Shown one piece after another: positions 1 to 9,298 of a stretch of 64,000 bases of DNA. Position numbers and translations under genes: made by a program. Origin of the DNA: Fidelibacterota bacterium (GTDB lineage Bacteria > Fidelibacterota > Marinisomatia > Marinisomatales > TCS55); the NCBI GenBank assembly GCA_018674655.1, contig JABGZQ010000009.1, positions 1-64,000 of the forward strand, given 5' to 3'. Position 1 is the first letter of the stretch. Each line of letters begins with the position of its first letter. The notes under the pieces were generated by a model. The model worked only from the letters and a program-made list of their open reading frames with translations. It was not told the DNA's origin and did not search any database.

Positions 1-1923
1 ACAGGATTGGCTGCAGATGTGTCCACAAGTGGAAAAGTGACATTTACACCCACAAAATTGGATACGGCTGATTATGTGTTCCGTGTCATCGTTACGGACA
101 ATTGGGCACTATTAGACACCGTAGATATTGATATAAAAGCTGAAGCTGTCAATGATCCGCCCATCATTAATTTATCATCCATTACAAAACTGAGCTTTTT
201 AGAGGGCGCAAATTCTGACTCTATAAATTTAACTCGATATAGTTATGATGAGGATAATGACACAACCGATCTCAAATATACATTTAGAATTGCATCAACA
301 CTTCCAGCTAAGGGGGGATTTCCCACAGCCAAATTTGGCTTTTTATCCGATTTTAGCCAAGAGTATAAGAATTCATTTATTACCAAATTGGTAGATGAAT
401 TTCCTGCGTCAACGATTATACAAAAAAATAATGCATTTGTTATTTATTCGGCGAGTGTGGATCAATTTATTGATCCACTAAAAGTCGATTCTCTGGCCAT
501 CGGAGATTCTGTATTTTCATGGATTACGCCAACAGATACAGCTTCGGCCGACACGAATTATTATACATCTTCAGATATGCTGGTTGAATTTACGGTAACG
601 GATCCAGATGGTTTGACCGGGAAAGATACCGTTACATTCTTTATTAATCCTATTAACGATCCACCTGTGTGGTCTGGTATTCCTGATACTACAATTTTAG
701 AGAATGATTCGTTATATTTTGATTTTGCCAATTATTTAACTGACGTGGATGATTCTACGTTAACTATTTCTATTTTGCCTCTGAAATTTGGTGATAATAT
801 TTCTATAGTACCGACTAAGACATTTGAGACAAAAGCCTCAGGGATCGAGTATTCTAGCAATGCTCATATTGATACCGTTAAGTTTAAACCCGATACGCTT
901 TGGTTTGGACCTTCCGGTCCCTGGGTCACCAACAAAACTGATTCCACCCTCATTCAAATTACGGCCGCTGATGGCGACACATCTGCAATAGATACGTTTG
1001 TCGTTAAAGTCCAGCGTGTACCGCGTCCTGAGATCCGCATGTACGTTGTCCAAAACAATGCGTTCACCAATTATTATGAGATTTTTCTCATTGATTCGGT
1101 GAGTAAAACAAAGGACCTTACACTTAAAGTACAGTCTAAAGCTGTGACACTGGATACAGCGGCCGCATTTACTTATGTGGGACACTACAATTTCAAGACC
1201 AAGGGAACATATACATTTGAAGTTGCGGCAAATGGTGTCGTGGGAGATACCGTTATTACCCAAAATTTGGGTCTTGCTTTAGCCAAAATGTATGGCACAT
1301 GGTCTGGCAAAAGCGCCGATGGTCAATTTAATGTAATTGGGAGAAATGGCGCTGTAGATTTTGATCAGTCAATTATGATATTGGATTCTACACTGTTTGA
1401 ACCCTATTTCAATGACCGGGCATCTTATTTATTAGGAAATGAAGCATTTAGGTTTAAAAAATCTGTGGAAATCTCGATGCCGGGACAAGACGAAGAAATG
1501 GCCCTTTATCAGCGAACCACAGGTACAGGCTGGGTTGAGTTACCCTCTCTTACACAGGGGAACAGAGTGATGGCTTATACGGAAAAAATGGGCTATTTCC
1601 GAATGGGACCCAAAACTTTGATTGTGCCAGGACAAACAGCGTTACAACAAAATTACCCAAATCCTTTTAATCCAGTAACGACCATAGAATATGATTTAGG
1701 CTTTATCGATGGTCCTTTTCAAAAAGTAACATTAACTGTTTATGATATTTTGGGCAGAAATGTAAAAACATTGGTCAATACGCAACAGGGAATTGGGCGA
1801 TACCGATTAAAGTGGAATGGTAAAGATCAAAATGGGGTGCCGGTTTCTTCCGGTATATATTTTGTTCATTTACTCACCAATATGGGCCGAAGCCAAACTA
1901 AAAAAGTGATGTTAATGCGATGA
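1..1923 (+). CDS. Secreted cadherin/Ig-like repeat protein with type IX secretion tail (5' partial)
   Basis: The reading frame is open at the window edge, so the N terminus and signal peptide are missing. The visible 640 residues contain tandem beta-rich repeats ending in VNDPP-like motifs (NDPPI, NDPPV), typical of cadherin-like or bacterial Ig-like modules. The last ~95 residues form a FlgD-like/Por secretion tail: a YPNPFNP motif, then a Y-D-I-L-G-R strand, a G-rich turn and a final KKVMLMR. In this family the tail directs export by the type IX system and attachment at the outer membrane. The stop overlaps the next start as ATGA, so the two genes are probably translationally coupled. The role of the cargo domains (adhesion or a surface filament) is unknown. 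Confidence 0.85.
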   Translation, partial: TGLAADVSTSGKVTFTPTKLDTADYVFRVIVTDNWALLDTVDIDIKAEAVNDPPIINLSSITKLSFLEGANSDSINLTRYSYDEDNDTTDLKYTFRIASTLPAKGGFPTAKFGFLSDFSQEYKNSFITKLVDEFPASTIIQKNNAFVIYSASVDQFIDPLKVDSLAIGDSVFSWITPTDTASADTNYYTSSDMLVEFTVTDPDGLTGKDTVTFFINPINDPPVWSGIPDTTILENDSLYFDFANYLTDVDDSTLTISILPLKFGDNISIVPTKTFETKASGIEYSSNAHIDTVKFKPDTLWFGPSGPWVTNKTDSTLIQITAADGDTSAIDTFVVKVQRVPRPEIRMYVVQNNAFTNYYEIFLIDSVSKTKDLTLKVQSKAVTLDTAAAFTYVGHYNFKTKGTYTFEVAANGVVGDTVITQNLGLALAKMYGTWSGKSADGQFNVIGRNGAVDFDQSIMILDSTLFEPYFNDRASYLLGNEAFRFKKSVEISMPGQDEEMALYQRTTGTGWVELPSLTQGNRVMAYTEKMGYFRMGPKTLIVPGQTALQQNYPNPFNPVTTIEYDLGFIDGPFQKVTLTVYDILGRNVKTLVNTQQGIGRYRLKWNGKDQNGVPVSSGIYFVHLLTNMGRSQTKKVMLMR

Positions 1924-2576
1924 TGGGACGGATGTCAAAAACAACAGTCTTGTTTATCCTATCGTTGGGTTTAATTACTGTAGATGCATGTCGGAAAAAA
2001 TACTATGCAACTGCAGAAGATATGGCAGAATACGGATGGGTATTATTTGAAACACAAGAATATTTAGCTAGTAATGCTTGGTTTTTAGATGCGATTAACG
2101 AAGATAAAGATTGGAAAGATGGATATAATGGCTTGGGCTGGACCTATGCAAAATTAATGGTATTGGATAGTAGTATTGCCCATTTTACAACTGGATTAGA
2201 GAAAACGCAGAATCAATGGAACCCGATTGATGTTCAATCAGAAATATTGGCTGGCCTGACATTTGCGAATCACGCTTTAGGAAAAGACGCCAAAACGATC
2301 CAATATGGGACGGCATTTTTGGATTCAACCGTTAAGCCCCTTACACTGGGGTGGACTTTTACACACGATTCTCTCCTTAATTATTTAGATGTTAGAATCA
2401 CGATGGCTGCTTCGTATTACGCTTTGGGAAAATTTGATTCTACAATTTTACAAGTCACGGTTATCTTGGATTCGTTGAATTCCAGTGAACTTGTCATCAC
2501 AGATACGACCCTTGCCGGTCGTAAAGAAATGGCGAAACAAATCATGACACTCCAAGATTATCTCCTTTCCAAATAA
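1920..2576 (+). CDS. Small TPR-like lipoprotein
   Basis: 218 residues. The N terminus has a hydrophobic signal segment ending in V-D-A-C, a plausible lipobox, so a lipid-anchored protein is likely (a start at the second ATG, MSKTTV, is also possible). The rest is alpha helical with TPR-like repeats: AEYGWVLFETQEY, a DGYNGLGWTYAKL block and a second helical pair near residues 130-165. It starts inside the stop codon of the upstream T9SS cargo gene, which suggests a shared operon and perhaps a shared envelope role. No specific family is recognised. Confidence 0.7.
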   Translation: MMGRMSKTTVLFILSLGLITVDACRKKYYATAEDMAEYGWVLFETQEYLASNAWFLDAINEDKDWKDGYNGLGWTYAKLMVLDSSIAHFTTGLEKTQNQWNPIDVQSEILAGLTFANHALGKDAKTIQYGTAFLDSTVKPLTLGWTFTHDSLLNYLDVRITMAASYYALGKFDSTILQVTVILDSLNSSELVITDTTLAGRKEMAKQIMTLQDYLLSK

Positions 2577-2582
2577 TTTCAC

Positions 2583-3041
2583 TTGAGAAAAGATAATGAA
2601 TACTGGATGCTTCAGGCACTCCATGAAGCGGAAAAAGCCTATGAAGCGGATGAAGTGCCCGTTGGTGCGGTCGTGGTATACGAAGACCGTATTATTGGGC
2701 GTGGATATAATCAACGTGAGCAACTAAACGATCCAACGGCTCATGCAGAAATTATCGCCATAACGGCAGCTGCGAATACATTAGAAGATTGGCGGCTCAA
2801 TAATTGTACCCTTTTTGTCACCAAAGAACCATGCCCCATGTGTGCGGGTGCAATTGTAAATGCCAGGCTAAAAATGGTTATATTTGGTTGCTACGATGAA
2901 GAAGCTGGGTGCTGTGGCTCCTTATACCAGCTTTGTGGCGATCCTCGTTTCAAAACAAAAGTATCCGTAAAAGGTGGTGTTTTAGAAAAACAATCAATTT
3001 CCCTTATTCGGGACTTTTTCAAAGTGCAAAGAAGTACTTAA
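2583..3041 (+). CDS. tadA: tRNA-specific adenosine deaminase TadA
   Basis: Deaminates the wobble adenosine of tRNA-Arg(ACG) to inosine in the cytoplasm. The 152-residue protein matches the family's usual length. Visible motifs are EVPVGAVVV (residues 24-32), the zinc/catalytic HAE at 54-56 (Glu is the proton shuttle) and PCPMCAGA from 83, giving the two zinc-binding cysteines. The start is TTG at 2583; an in-frame ATG at 2607 would remove residues usually present before the first helix, so TTG is preferred. In Bacillus, tadA lies just before the SRP RNA and dnaX; here those are 10 kb downstream. Confidence 0.95.
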   Translation: MRKDNEYWMLQALHEAEKAYEADEVPVGAVVVYEDRIIGRGYNQREQLNDPTAHAEIIAITAAANTLEDWRLNNCTLFVTKEPCPMCAGAIVNARLKMVIFGCYDEEAGCCGSLYQLCGDPRFKTKVSVKGGVLEKQSISLIRDFFKVQRST

Positions 3042-3059
3042 TTTCCGAACTGATTTTTT

Positions 3060-3147
3060 GGAGAGATGGCAGAGTCTGGCTGAATGCGCCGCACTCGAAA
3101 TGCGGTATATCCTTTGGATATCGGGGGTTCAAATCCCTCTCTCTCCG
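3060..3147 (+). tRNA. tRNA-Ser(CGA)
   Basis: Acceptor GGAGAGA pairs with TCTCTCC, the anticodon loop CTCGAAA gives anticodon CGA, there is a long variable arm typical of serine tRNA, and the T arm is GGGGG-TTCAAAT-CCCTC. The discriminator is G. CCA is not encoded; the bases after the discriminator are CAA. Confidence 0.95.
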
Positions 3148-3303
3148 CAAAATACAAATGAGAAATGAATAAATTATAATTATGTGCTATATCAATTGAT
3201 TAGACTCGTAATTTTTAGGAGACTACATCTTAATCTACTCTAAGATAATTCTAAATTCACTATTGTGATGGTCTCTGCTGAAGGCTAATTTTTCTGTCAG
3301 CCA

Positions 3304-4506
3304 ATGAAGCTCAAATATCTATTCATCCTATCAATTTTAACCGCATATCTTTTTGCCGATGATCATACCATATCGGTCCTGGATTTTACCGGGGAAGGGG
3401 TTGCCGATACAGAACTACAATCGTTAAGTGAACTTTTCCGGGTGGAACTCCTTAAGCAGGATACACTCCGGGTGATGGATTATGGGGATATGAACCAGGT
3501 ATTGTCCATAGCCGGGTATGATGATCCCAAATGTTCCACCATTGAATGTGCGGTTATTAGTTCCATGTTGTTGGACACCGAATGGATGGCCACCATCCAT
3601 ATTGCAAAAATTGGTGATATTTTTATGACGGAAGGTCGCTTGTATGAATCCGAAACTGGGCGAGTTATTAATGTAGTTACGTATGATCATGAACTGTCCT
3701 TGGAGGGATTAAAAACCAGAGGGATGCATAATTTAGCTGACATGCTCATGTCCGCTCGAGTTCCCATGGAAGTACATGAACGACAAAATCTAGTTTATAT
3801 TAAAACAAAACCAGCAGGAGCTATGGTTCGCGTTGGCAGAGATACGTTGGGTGGGTTCACTCCAATGGCATTGGATCGTGTGGTGGTGGAAAGTCGTCCG
3901 ATAATTTTATTAAAAAATGGATATGAACCTTATCGTTTAAAACATCTTCCAGAGGATGAATCAGATATCATTTATGTTGAGCTGCAGCACTTAGTACCTC
4001 AAATTGGACATGTTGCTTTCGAAGCGCCTGTACCTGAAGGAATTGTAATTGTATCCGCCGATGGGGCGTCTCGTTTTCTTGTGGAAGAAGGTGCCATTGA
4101 ATATAAAAAGTTGGATGCAGGATCCTATCATTTAGAATCCGGTCAATATATTATCCATAATGAAAACTTTCGAATTCGTCACCGCAAAACCACTCATGTG
4201 AATCCAAAGTTTCATGATATTTTACTCATCGAAAAAGATAGAGATAAATACAAATTCAAAAGAAACATCTTAATCGGTTCTTTGGTTATTACCGCTGGAT
4301 ATCGTGGATATCTTCAATATGAATCGGAAAATATCTATAAATCTTATGGAAGTAATATATTGGAAGGAGATGAGAATCATAAACAAATTGAGGCACTAGA
4401 TCAACTCAAACCCATCATGGATGGGATATCCATATTTACTATATTTCCAATATTATATTATCAAGCAAGATACATGCAAATGAATCGGTGGTTGAGAGCA
4501 GGATGA
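3304..4506 (+). CDS. Exported protein with CsgG/FlgO-like N-terminal region and PEGA domain
   Basis: 400 residues with a clear signal peptide ending near the Ala of LFADD. Residues ~20-150 (ISVLDFTGEGVADTELQSL, then VELLKQDTLRVMDY) resemble the fold of periplasmic CsgG/TolB-N/DUF2380-type proteins that begin with a V-x-D-F strand. Residues ~163-225 form a PEGA-type beta sandwich (VYIKTKPAGAMVRVG, later LKNGYEPY), a module common in cell-surface proteins. A hydrophobic stretch near 312-330 could be a membrane segment. The stop overlaps the next gene's ATG by ATGA, indicating an operon. The function is unknown; an envelope assembly or sensing role is inferred. Confidence 0.65.
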   Translation: MKLKYLFILSILTAYLFADDHTISVLDFTGEGVADTELQSLSELFRVELLKQDTLRVMDYGDMNQVLSIAGYDDPKCSTIECAVISSMLLDTEWMATIHIAKIGDIFMTEGRLYESETGRVINVVTYDHELSLEGLKTRGMHNLADMLMSARVPMEVHERQNLVYIKTKPAGAMVRVGRDTLGGFTPMALDRVVVESRPIILLKNGYEPYRLKHLPEDESDIIYVELQHLVPQIGHVAFEAPVPEGIVIVSADGASRFLVEEGAIEYKKLDAGSYHLESGQYIIHNENFRIRHRKTTHVNPKFHDILLIEKDRDKYKFKRNILIGSLVITAGYRGYLQYESENIYKSYGSNILEGDENHKQIEALDQLKPIMDGISIFTIFPILYYQARYMQMNRWLRAG

Positions 4507-6410
4507 AAAGGATATTTATCCTAATTGCTTTAGTCATCGCATGCGAGGATACTGTACGGGTGTGGGATAATCCGTATGATCCACGAAGTGATCGAAGTCT
4601 TTGGACACCGGACACACTTCGGGCCACTCAATTATCTTCAGATAATATTGAATTGACATGGTTTAGAAAAGGTCGGGATTTTGACGGATTTATAATGGAC
4701 AAGAAAATAGGAGAAGAAAGTTGGCAAGACAGTATTGCTATTCTCTGGGATTCAACTTATAGTTGGATTGATACACTTGATCTGAAAGAGGTTGTCAATA
4801 ATCCAGTAACATATTCTTATCGCATTTATGCGTATGCTGATTCAAACATTTCCAATAAAGTCAGTGTATCAATTGAACCCAGTGTCCCTGGACCACCTGG
4901 ATCTGTAAATGTTTTATCCGTTTCTTACACACTACCACCAAACCAAATTCTATCGGTTACGTGGGATCAATCATTAGAAGGCGATTTTGCCAAATACAAT
5001 CTGTATCATGGTATCACTGAGTCCGGGGAAAAAACATTAATTCGAGCGATTGCTGATATAAATACAACAACTTTTGACACCAATACGTTTTCACCTGTCC
5101 AGGAAAATTGGTATTGGATTGAGGTAGAAGATACAACAGGTCAAAAGACGATGGGTGCAGGAGAGGGGCACCCAGTGGATTTGGCGCCAAACCCTGTTAG
5201 ATTAGATTCAATTACCTACGCAGAAGGTGAATTCTTGGTAAAATGGACTCAGTCACCCATTTCTGATTTTGAAAAATATGTCATTGAACAAATATCTCTA
5301 CCGGATTCAACTATTGTCGATTCTACACTAATCACTACACAATCGGATACATTAGGTACAGTAGATGTAGCCCAAGATAAGGAAATCTACTTTCGTCTTC
5401 GAGTGACCGATAAATGGAATCAATCCGCATGGAGTAGTGTTAGAGGTGGATCTTCCTATCAACGCGTGGTTAAAGTGGATTATATCCGTGAAATTGGGGA
5501 CGATATAACTATATTAAATATGGGGTCCGGATTGCCATTTACTCATTTATTATCCAATGTAAATGCTCAATTCACCCTGTGGATACAAAACGGACAAAAA
5601 GTATTTTCTCTTGTTGATGGGGGGATGGGTTTGATTGTGAACCAAAATGGATCAAATATGAGAACAATTTCTGGAGAAGAGCCTCAAGATATCGCTTTTA
5701 ATTCAGATCAATCTATGGCCGTATTTACAGGGGCCGACCACAATATATATTTGATAAACTTAAATGAAGATCAATCGCCAGTTAAATTAACGGCTGAGTC
5801 AAATAACGAATGGTATGGTGATCCAGAATTCATCGAAGGCGAAGATCGAATATTATATTGGCAGCAAATTCACCAAGCCAATAATAATGTGGGTGTTAAA
5901 GATATTTTTACCATGGATTTTGATGGAAAGAATGTAATTCAAGTTTCTCAAGCACAAAATTTTGATAAATATATCATGCCCCGAATGTCACCAGATGGAA
6001 CAAAAATATTATACGTTATCGAAGGGAATGGCCTCTATCAAATGAATTATCCTGGTGAAATTTCAGGTAATCCCGTTACAAAATCTAATGGAGAAAAAAT
6101 ATTCCCTGTCGTGAGCCAATATTTCCGGAATATTCGTTGGTCATCCGACAGTCAAAAAGCCATTCTCTGGTCTTATGAAAATGGGAGTTACTTTCTATAT
6201 GTATACCTAATAGGCGGAACACCGGAATTGATCTTATTACAGGCAGGAGCCAGATATGCCGATTGGCTATATGGCACAAGTACAGATACAGTTGTGTTTC
6301 GAAGTGAATCATCCAATGCTATGTATAAGAAGGATATAAGTGCAACATCGGGCGCAGAGCCTATACTATTATACAATGCCCCATGGGCCCAAATACAGCC
6401 AAGGCAGTGA
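4503..6410 (+). CDS. Lipoprotein with FN3-like domains and a C-terminal TolB-like beta-propeller
   Basis: 635 residues from ATG 4503. A GTG at 4488 would also be in frame, but 4503 gives a standard lipoprotein signal with lipobox V-I-A-C and overlaps the previous stop as ATGA. After the Cys come motifs such as WDNPYDP, then three fibronectin III-like modules (repeats of ELTWFR, SVTWDQS, VKWTQS). Residues ~345-630 contain propeller-type blades (NSDQSMAVFTG, ILYVIEGNG, RWSSDSQKAILWS) as in TolB/WD40-like PD40 repeats. It is probably anchored facing the periplasm or surface. The role is unknown; the pairing with the PEGA gene suggests a common complex. Confidence 0.7.
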   Translation: MKRIFILIALVIACEDTVRVWDNPYDPRSDRSLWTPDTLRATQLSSDNIELTWFRKGRDFDGFIMDKKIGEESWQDSIAILWDSTYSWIDTLDLKEVVNNPVTYSYRIYAYADSNISNKVSVSIEPSVPGPPGSVNVLSVSYTLPPNQILSVTWDQSLEGDFAKYNLYHGITESGEKTLIRAIADINTTTFDTNTFSPVQENWYWIEVEDTTGQKTMGAGEGHPVDLAPNPVRLDSITYAEGEFLVKWTQSPISDFEKYVIEQISLPDSTIVDSTLITTQSDTLGTVDVAQDKEIYFRLRVTDKWNQSAWSSVRGGSSYQRVVKVDYIREIGDDITILNMGSGLPFTHLLSNVNAQFTLWIQNGQKVFSLVDGGMGLIVNQNGSNMRTISGEEPQDIAFNSDQSMAVFTGADHNIYLINLNEDQSPVKLTAESNNEWYGDPEFIEGEDRILYWQQIHQANNNVGVKDIFTMDFDGKNVIQVSQAQNFDKYIMPRMSPDGTKILYVIEGNGLYQMNYPGEISGNPVTKSNGEKIFPVVSQYFRNIRWSSDSQKAILWSYENGSYFLYVYLIGGTPELILLQAGARYADWLYGTSTDTVVFRSESSNAMYKKDISATSGAEPILLYNAPWAQIQPRQ

Positions 6411-6436
6411 CGTGAACTCTATTCTGCCTTAAACCT

Positions 6437-9220
6437 ATGCCTGTCCCCAAAAATATATCTTCAGAAATTTGGTCGGAACATCTTATAGATCGACTGGCTT
6501 ATGCCCATGATGCCAGCATGTATAGATTGGTTCCCCAATCTGTCGTTCGCCCACAAAATGAAATAGACGTTATATCTTTACTTGCCCATGCAAATGATAC
6601 AAAGACCCCCATTACATTTCGAACGGGCGGCACGTCCCTCTCTGGCCAGTCACTTACAAATGGAATAATGGCTGAAGTGGTGCGTGGGTGGCAGAATTAT
6701 GAAGTCATGGAAGGGGGAAGTGCCATAAAACTGCAACCCGGTGTTATTGGCTCTCGTGCGAATATATATCTGTCTCCCTATCAGAAACGTATTGGCCCGG
6801 ATCCTGCTTCGATGAATTCTGCAAGAATCGGTGGTATCATTTCCAATAATTCTTCAGGAATGGTTTGTGGTGTACAAAACAATGCGTATCACACATTAAA
6901 GCATATCCGGTTCATACTGGCCAATGGTCATACCTATGATACTTCAATACCAGATGATTACATTCGGTTTGTAAAAAATGAAGCTCATTTTGCATCTGGA
7001 ATCATTGCATGCAAACGGGATATAGAAAACCGGTCAACACTCACAGATAAAATACGACATAAATACCGGATCAAGAATACTTTAGGGTATTCACTGAATG
7101 CTTTTATTGAATATGAGCATCCCTTAGATATTTTTGCCCATTTAATGGTGGGATCAGAAGGAACGTTGGGCTTTTTATCTGAAGTAACTTTACATACAAT
7201 CGATGATCCGACACTCAAAACCATGGGAATGGCCCTATTTGATTCTGTAGGATCTTCTGTGGCCGCATTGCCGTTATTAGTGGATGCTGGAGCTGATGCA
7301 ATCGAAATGCTTGATGATGCATCGTTACGAACAGCAAAGTATCTTGATAATCCACCTTATGACCCTAATCACATTCAGAAAAATTCATCGGCCCTTTTAT
7401 TTGAATTTCAAAAATGGCATATAAATGAAATTCAGCAATTAGCAGAAAGTATTCCACATGATTTATCTAATGTAGGTGGGCAATTGCCTTTGGGCATGAT
7501 TTCAGATGAGCATCAGCGCAACCAATTATGGAATATCCGTAAAGGACTTTATCCAACAGTAGGGTCTATGCGAAAAAAGGGTACCAGCGTAATTACAGAA
7601 GATTTATGTTATGATTATCGAGATTTACCCAAGGTTGTCAATGAACTAAAATCTATCTGTCACCAGTGGCAATATGATGATGCGGTCATTTTTGGTCATG
7701 CGAAAGATGGAAATCTCCATTTTGCTGCTTCAATAGATTTGAATACCAGTGAGGGTGAAAAGCGGTTCGAAGGATTGATCCAAGACATGGCTGAACTGAC
7801 TGTAGGTAAGTTTGATGGTTCTTTAAAAGCTGAGCATGGTACCGGGCGCAATATGGCTTCATTTGTCGAATATGAATGGGGTGGTGCACTCTATGATATT
7901 ATGTGGAAAATTAAAAACTTAGCCGATCCCAACAGTATATTGAATCCAGATGTTCTCCTCGCAAAAGATTCGAAGATTCATGTTAAAAATTTAAAAAAGA
8001 TGCCTTTGGTATCAGATGAGGTGGATTTATGTGTTGAATGTGGATTTTGTGAGCCGGTTTGTCCATCGAAAGAACTAACCATGACGCCACGACATCGAAT
8101 CGCAGTCCAAAGAGAAATTGCGGGTGGTAATGCCGACCCATCTGTTTTGAATAAATATCTTTATGACGGAATTGATACCTGTGCGACAGATGGTTTATGC
8201 GAAATGGCGTGCCCCGTCAATATTGATACCGGGTCTTATGTTAAATCTTTAAGGCAAGGGTCTGTCTCAAGGATAGGAAAATGGGTAAGCATTTGGAGTG
8301 CGAAGCATTTTGCATCCACTCAATTTATGGTTCGATCGATGTTAGGTATCGGAAAAAGTTTAGAATCCATTCTCGGTTCAACGATTTGGGCTTCAATTTT
8401 TGGTCTATTAAATAAAATTGGTTTTCCCTATCATTGGAATGATAAAATACCTCGCGTTGCCAACAATTTCTCCATTTATAACGGAATCGATAGGGAAGCG
8501 TGGGTCTATTTCCCCACTTGTTTGTCACGTGTGTTTGCTGGTAATGATCAAAACGCATCCATTGTTGATACCTTGGTAGACATATCTAAAAAGGTGGGTA
8601 TATCACTCGAAATACCGCCTGGAATTAATGCTTATTGTTGTGGCCAACCATATAGCTCAAAAGGGTATGATACGGCTGCTGCAATCAGTCAAGAAAAAAC
8701 CATTGATTTACTGTGGCAATCATCGAAGCACGGTGAAATCCCTATTTTGATTGATACATCTCCGTGTACCCATCAATTACGCCATTCCAACGCCACATTA
8801 AAGGCAGAAACGATTGCAAAATTGGAGCAATTAAATATCGTAGATATAATCCCGTTTTTAAACCAATGTATAGATAAAATGAATTTGCCAAAATTGGAAC
8901 GGAAAATAGTACTGCATCCCACCTGTTCTACTGAAAAAATGGGGCACGTGGACGCTTTTAAAGAATTGGCAGAAAAATGTACAGAACATGTAGAAATCCC
9001 AACGCATTGGGGTTGTTGTGGATTTGCTGGAGATCGAGGACTGATTGTACCTGAATTAAATCTATCAGCGACGTCCCATGAGTTATTGGATACAAAAGGA
9101 TTAATGAAGGGATACTCTACCAGTCGAACATGTGAAGTGGGTATGATGTCCCATTCTGAACTGAATTACGAATCGGTCGCATTTTTAGTAAAAGAATATT
9201 TAAATCAATCTGTGAACTAA
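6437..9220 (+). CDS. FAD-linked D-lactate/glycolate-type dehydrogenase fused to a GlcF-like Fe-S protein
   Basis: 927 residues combining a GlcD-like flavoprotein and a GlcF-like electron-transfer module. Residues ~40-215 are the FAD-binding domain (FRTGGTSLSGQS, IGGIISNNSSGMVCG) and ~225-510 the FAD-oxidase C-terminal domain (AEHGTGRNMA near 468). Two 4Fe-4S motifs follow: CVECGFCEPVCP near 533 and CATDGLCEMACP near 581. Two CCG-type heterodisulfide-reductase-like modules follow (YCCGQP near 733, HPTCS near 827, WGCCGFAGDRG near 857). This arrangement occurs in Dld-II-type D-lactate dehydrogenases that oxidise D-2-hydroxy acids and pass electrons to quinone or cytochrome. The substrate (D-lactate, glycolate or D-2-hydroxyglutarate) cannot be told from sequence. 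It stands alone between envelope genes. Confidence 0.88.
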   Translation: MPVPKNISSEIWSEHLIDRLAYAHDASMYRLVPQSVVRPQNEIDVISLLAHANDTKTPITFRTGGTSLSGQSLTNGIMAEVVRGWQNYEVMEGGSAIKLQPGVIGSRANIYLSPYQKRIGPDPASMNSARIGGIISNNSSGMVCGVQNNAYHTLKHIRFILANGHTYDTSIPDDYIRFVKNEAHFASGIIACKRDIENRSTLTDKIRHKYRIKNTLGYSLNAFIEYEHPLDIFAHLMVGSEGTLGFLSEVTLHTIDDPTLKTMGMALFDSVGSSVAALPLLVDAGADAIEMLDDASLRTAKYLDNPPYDPNHIQKNSSALLFEFQKWHINEIQQLAESIPHDLSNVGGQLPLGMISDEHQRNQLWNIRKGLYPTVGSMRKKGTSVITEDLCYDYRDLPKVVNELKSICHQWQYDDAVIFGHAKDGNLHFAASIDLNTSEGEKRFEGLIQDMAELTVGKFDGSLKAEHGTGRNMASFVEYEWGGALYDIMWKIKNLADPNSILNPDVLLAKDSKIHVKNLKKMPLVSDEVDLCVECGFCEPVCPSKELTMTPRHRIAVQREIAGGNADPSVLNKYLYDGIDTCATDGLCEMACPVNIDTGSYVKSLRQGSVSRIGKWVSIWSAKHFASTQFMVRSMLGIGKSLESILGSTIWASIFGLLNKIGFPYHWNDKIPRVANNFSIYNGIDREAWVYFPTCLSRVFAGNDQNASIVDTLVDISKKVGISLEIPPGINAYCCGQPYSSKGYDTAAAISQEKTIDLLWQSSKHGEIPILIDTSPCTHQLRHSNATLKAETIAKLEQLNIVDIIPFLNQCIDKMNLPKLERKIVLHPTCSTEKMGHVDAFKELAEKCTEHVEIPTHWGCCGFAGDRGLIVPELNLSATSHELLDTKGLMKGYSTSRTCEVGMMSHSELNYESVAFLVKEYLNQSVN

Positions 9221-9298
9221 CGCACTTGAGGTTTTGTCTTTTTTTGGTAAATTCAAGAGCAATAATCAAAATTTTCTATCATAAATAAGGTACATCAA

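Noticed and set aside
838-1263. 141-aa minus-strand ORF
   Set aside because: It lies wholly inside the T9SS cargo gene, has no recognisable domain and no ribosome site; a shadow of the real frame.
2909-3172. 87-aa ORF spanning the end of tadA and tRNA-Ser
   Set aside because: It runs through a clear tRNA gene, which cannot be coding as well.
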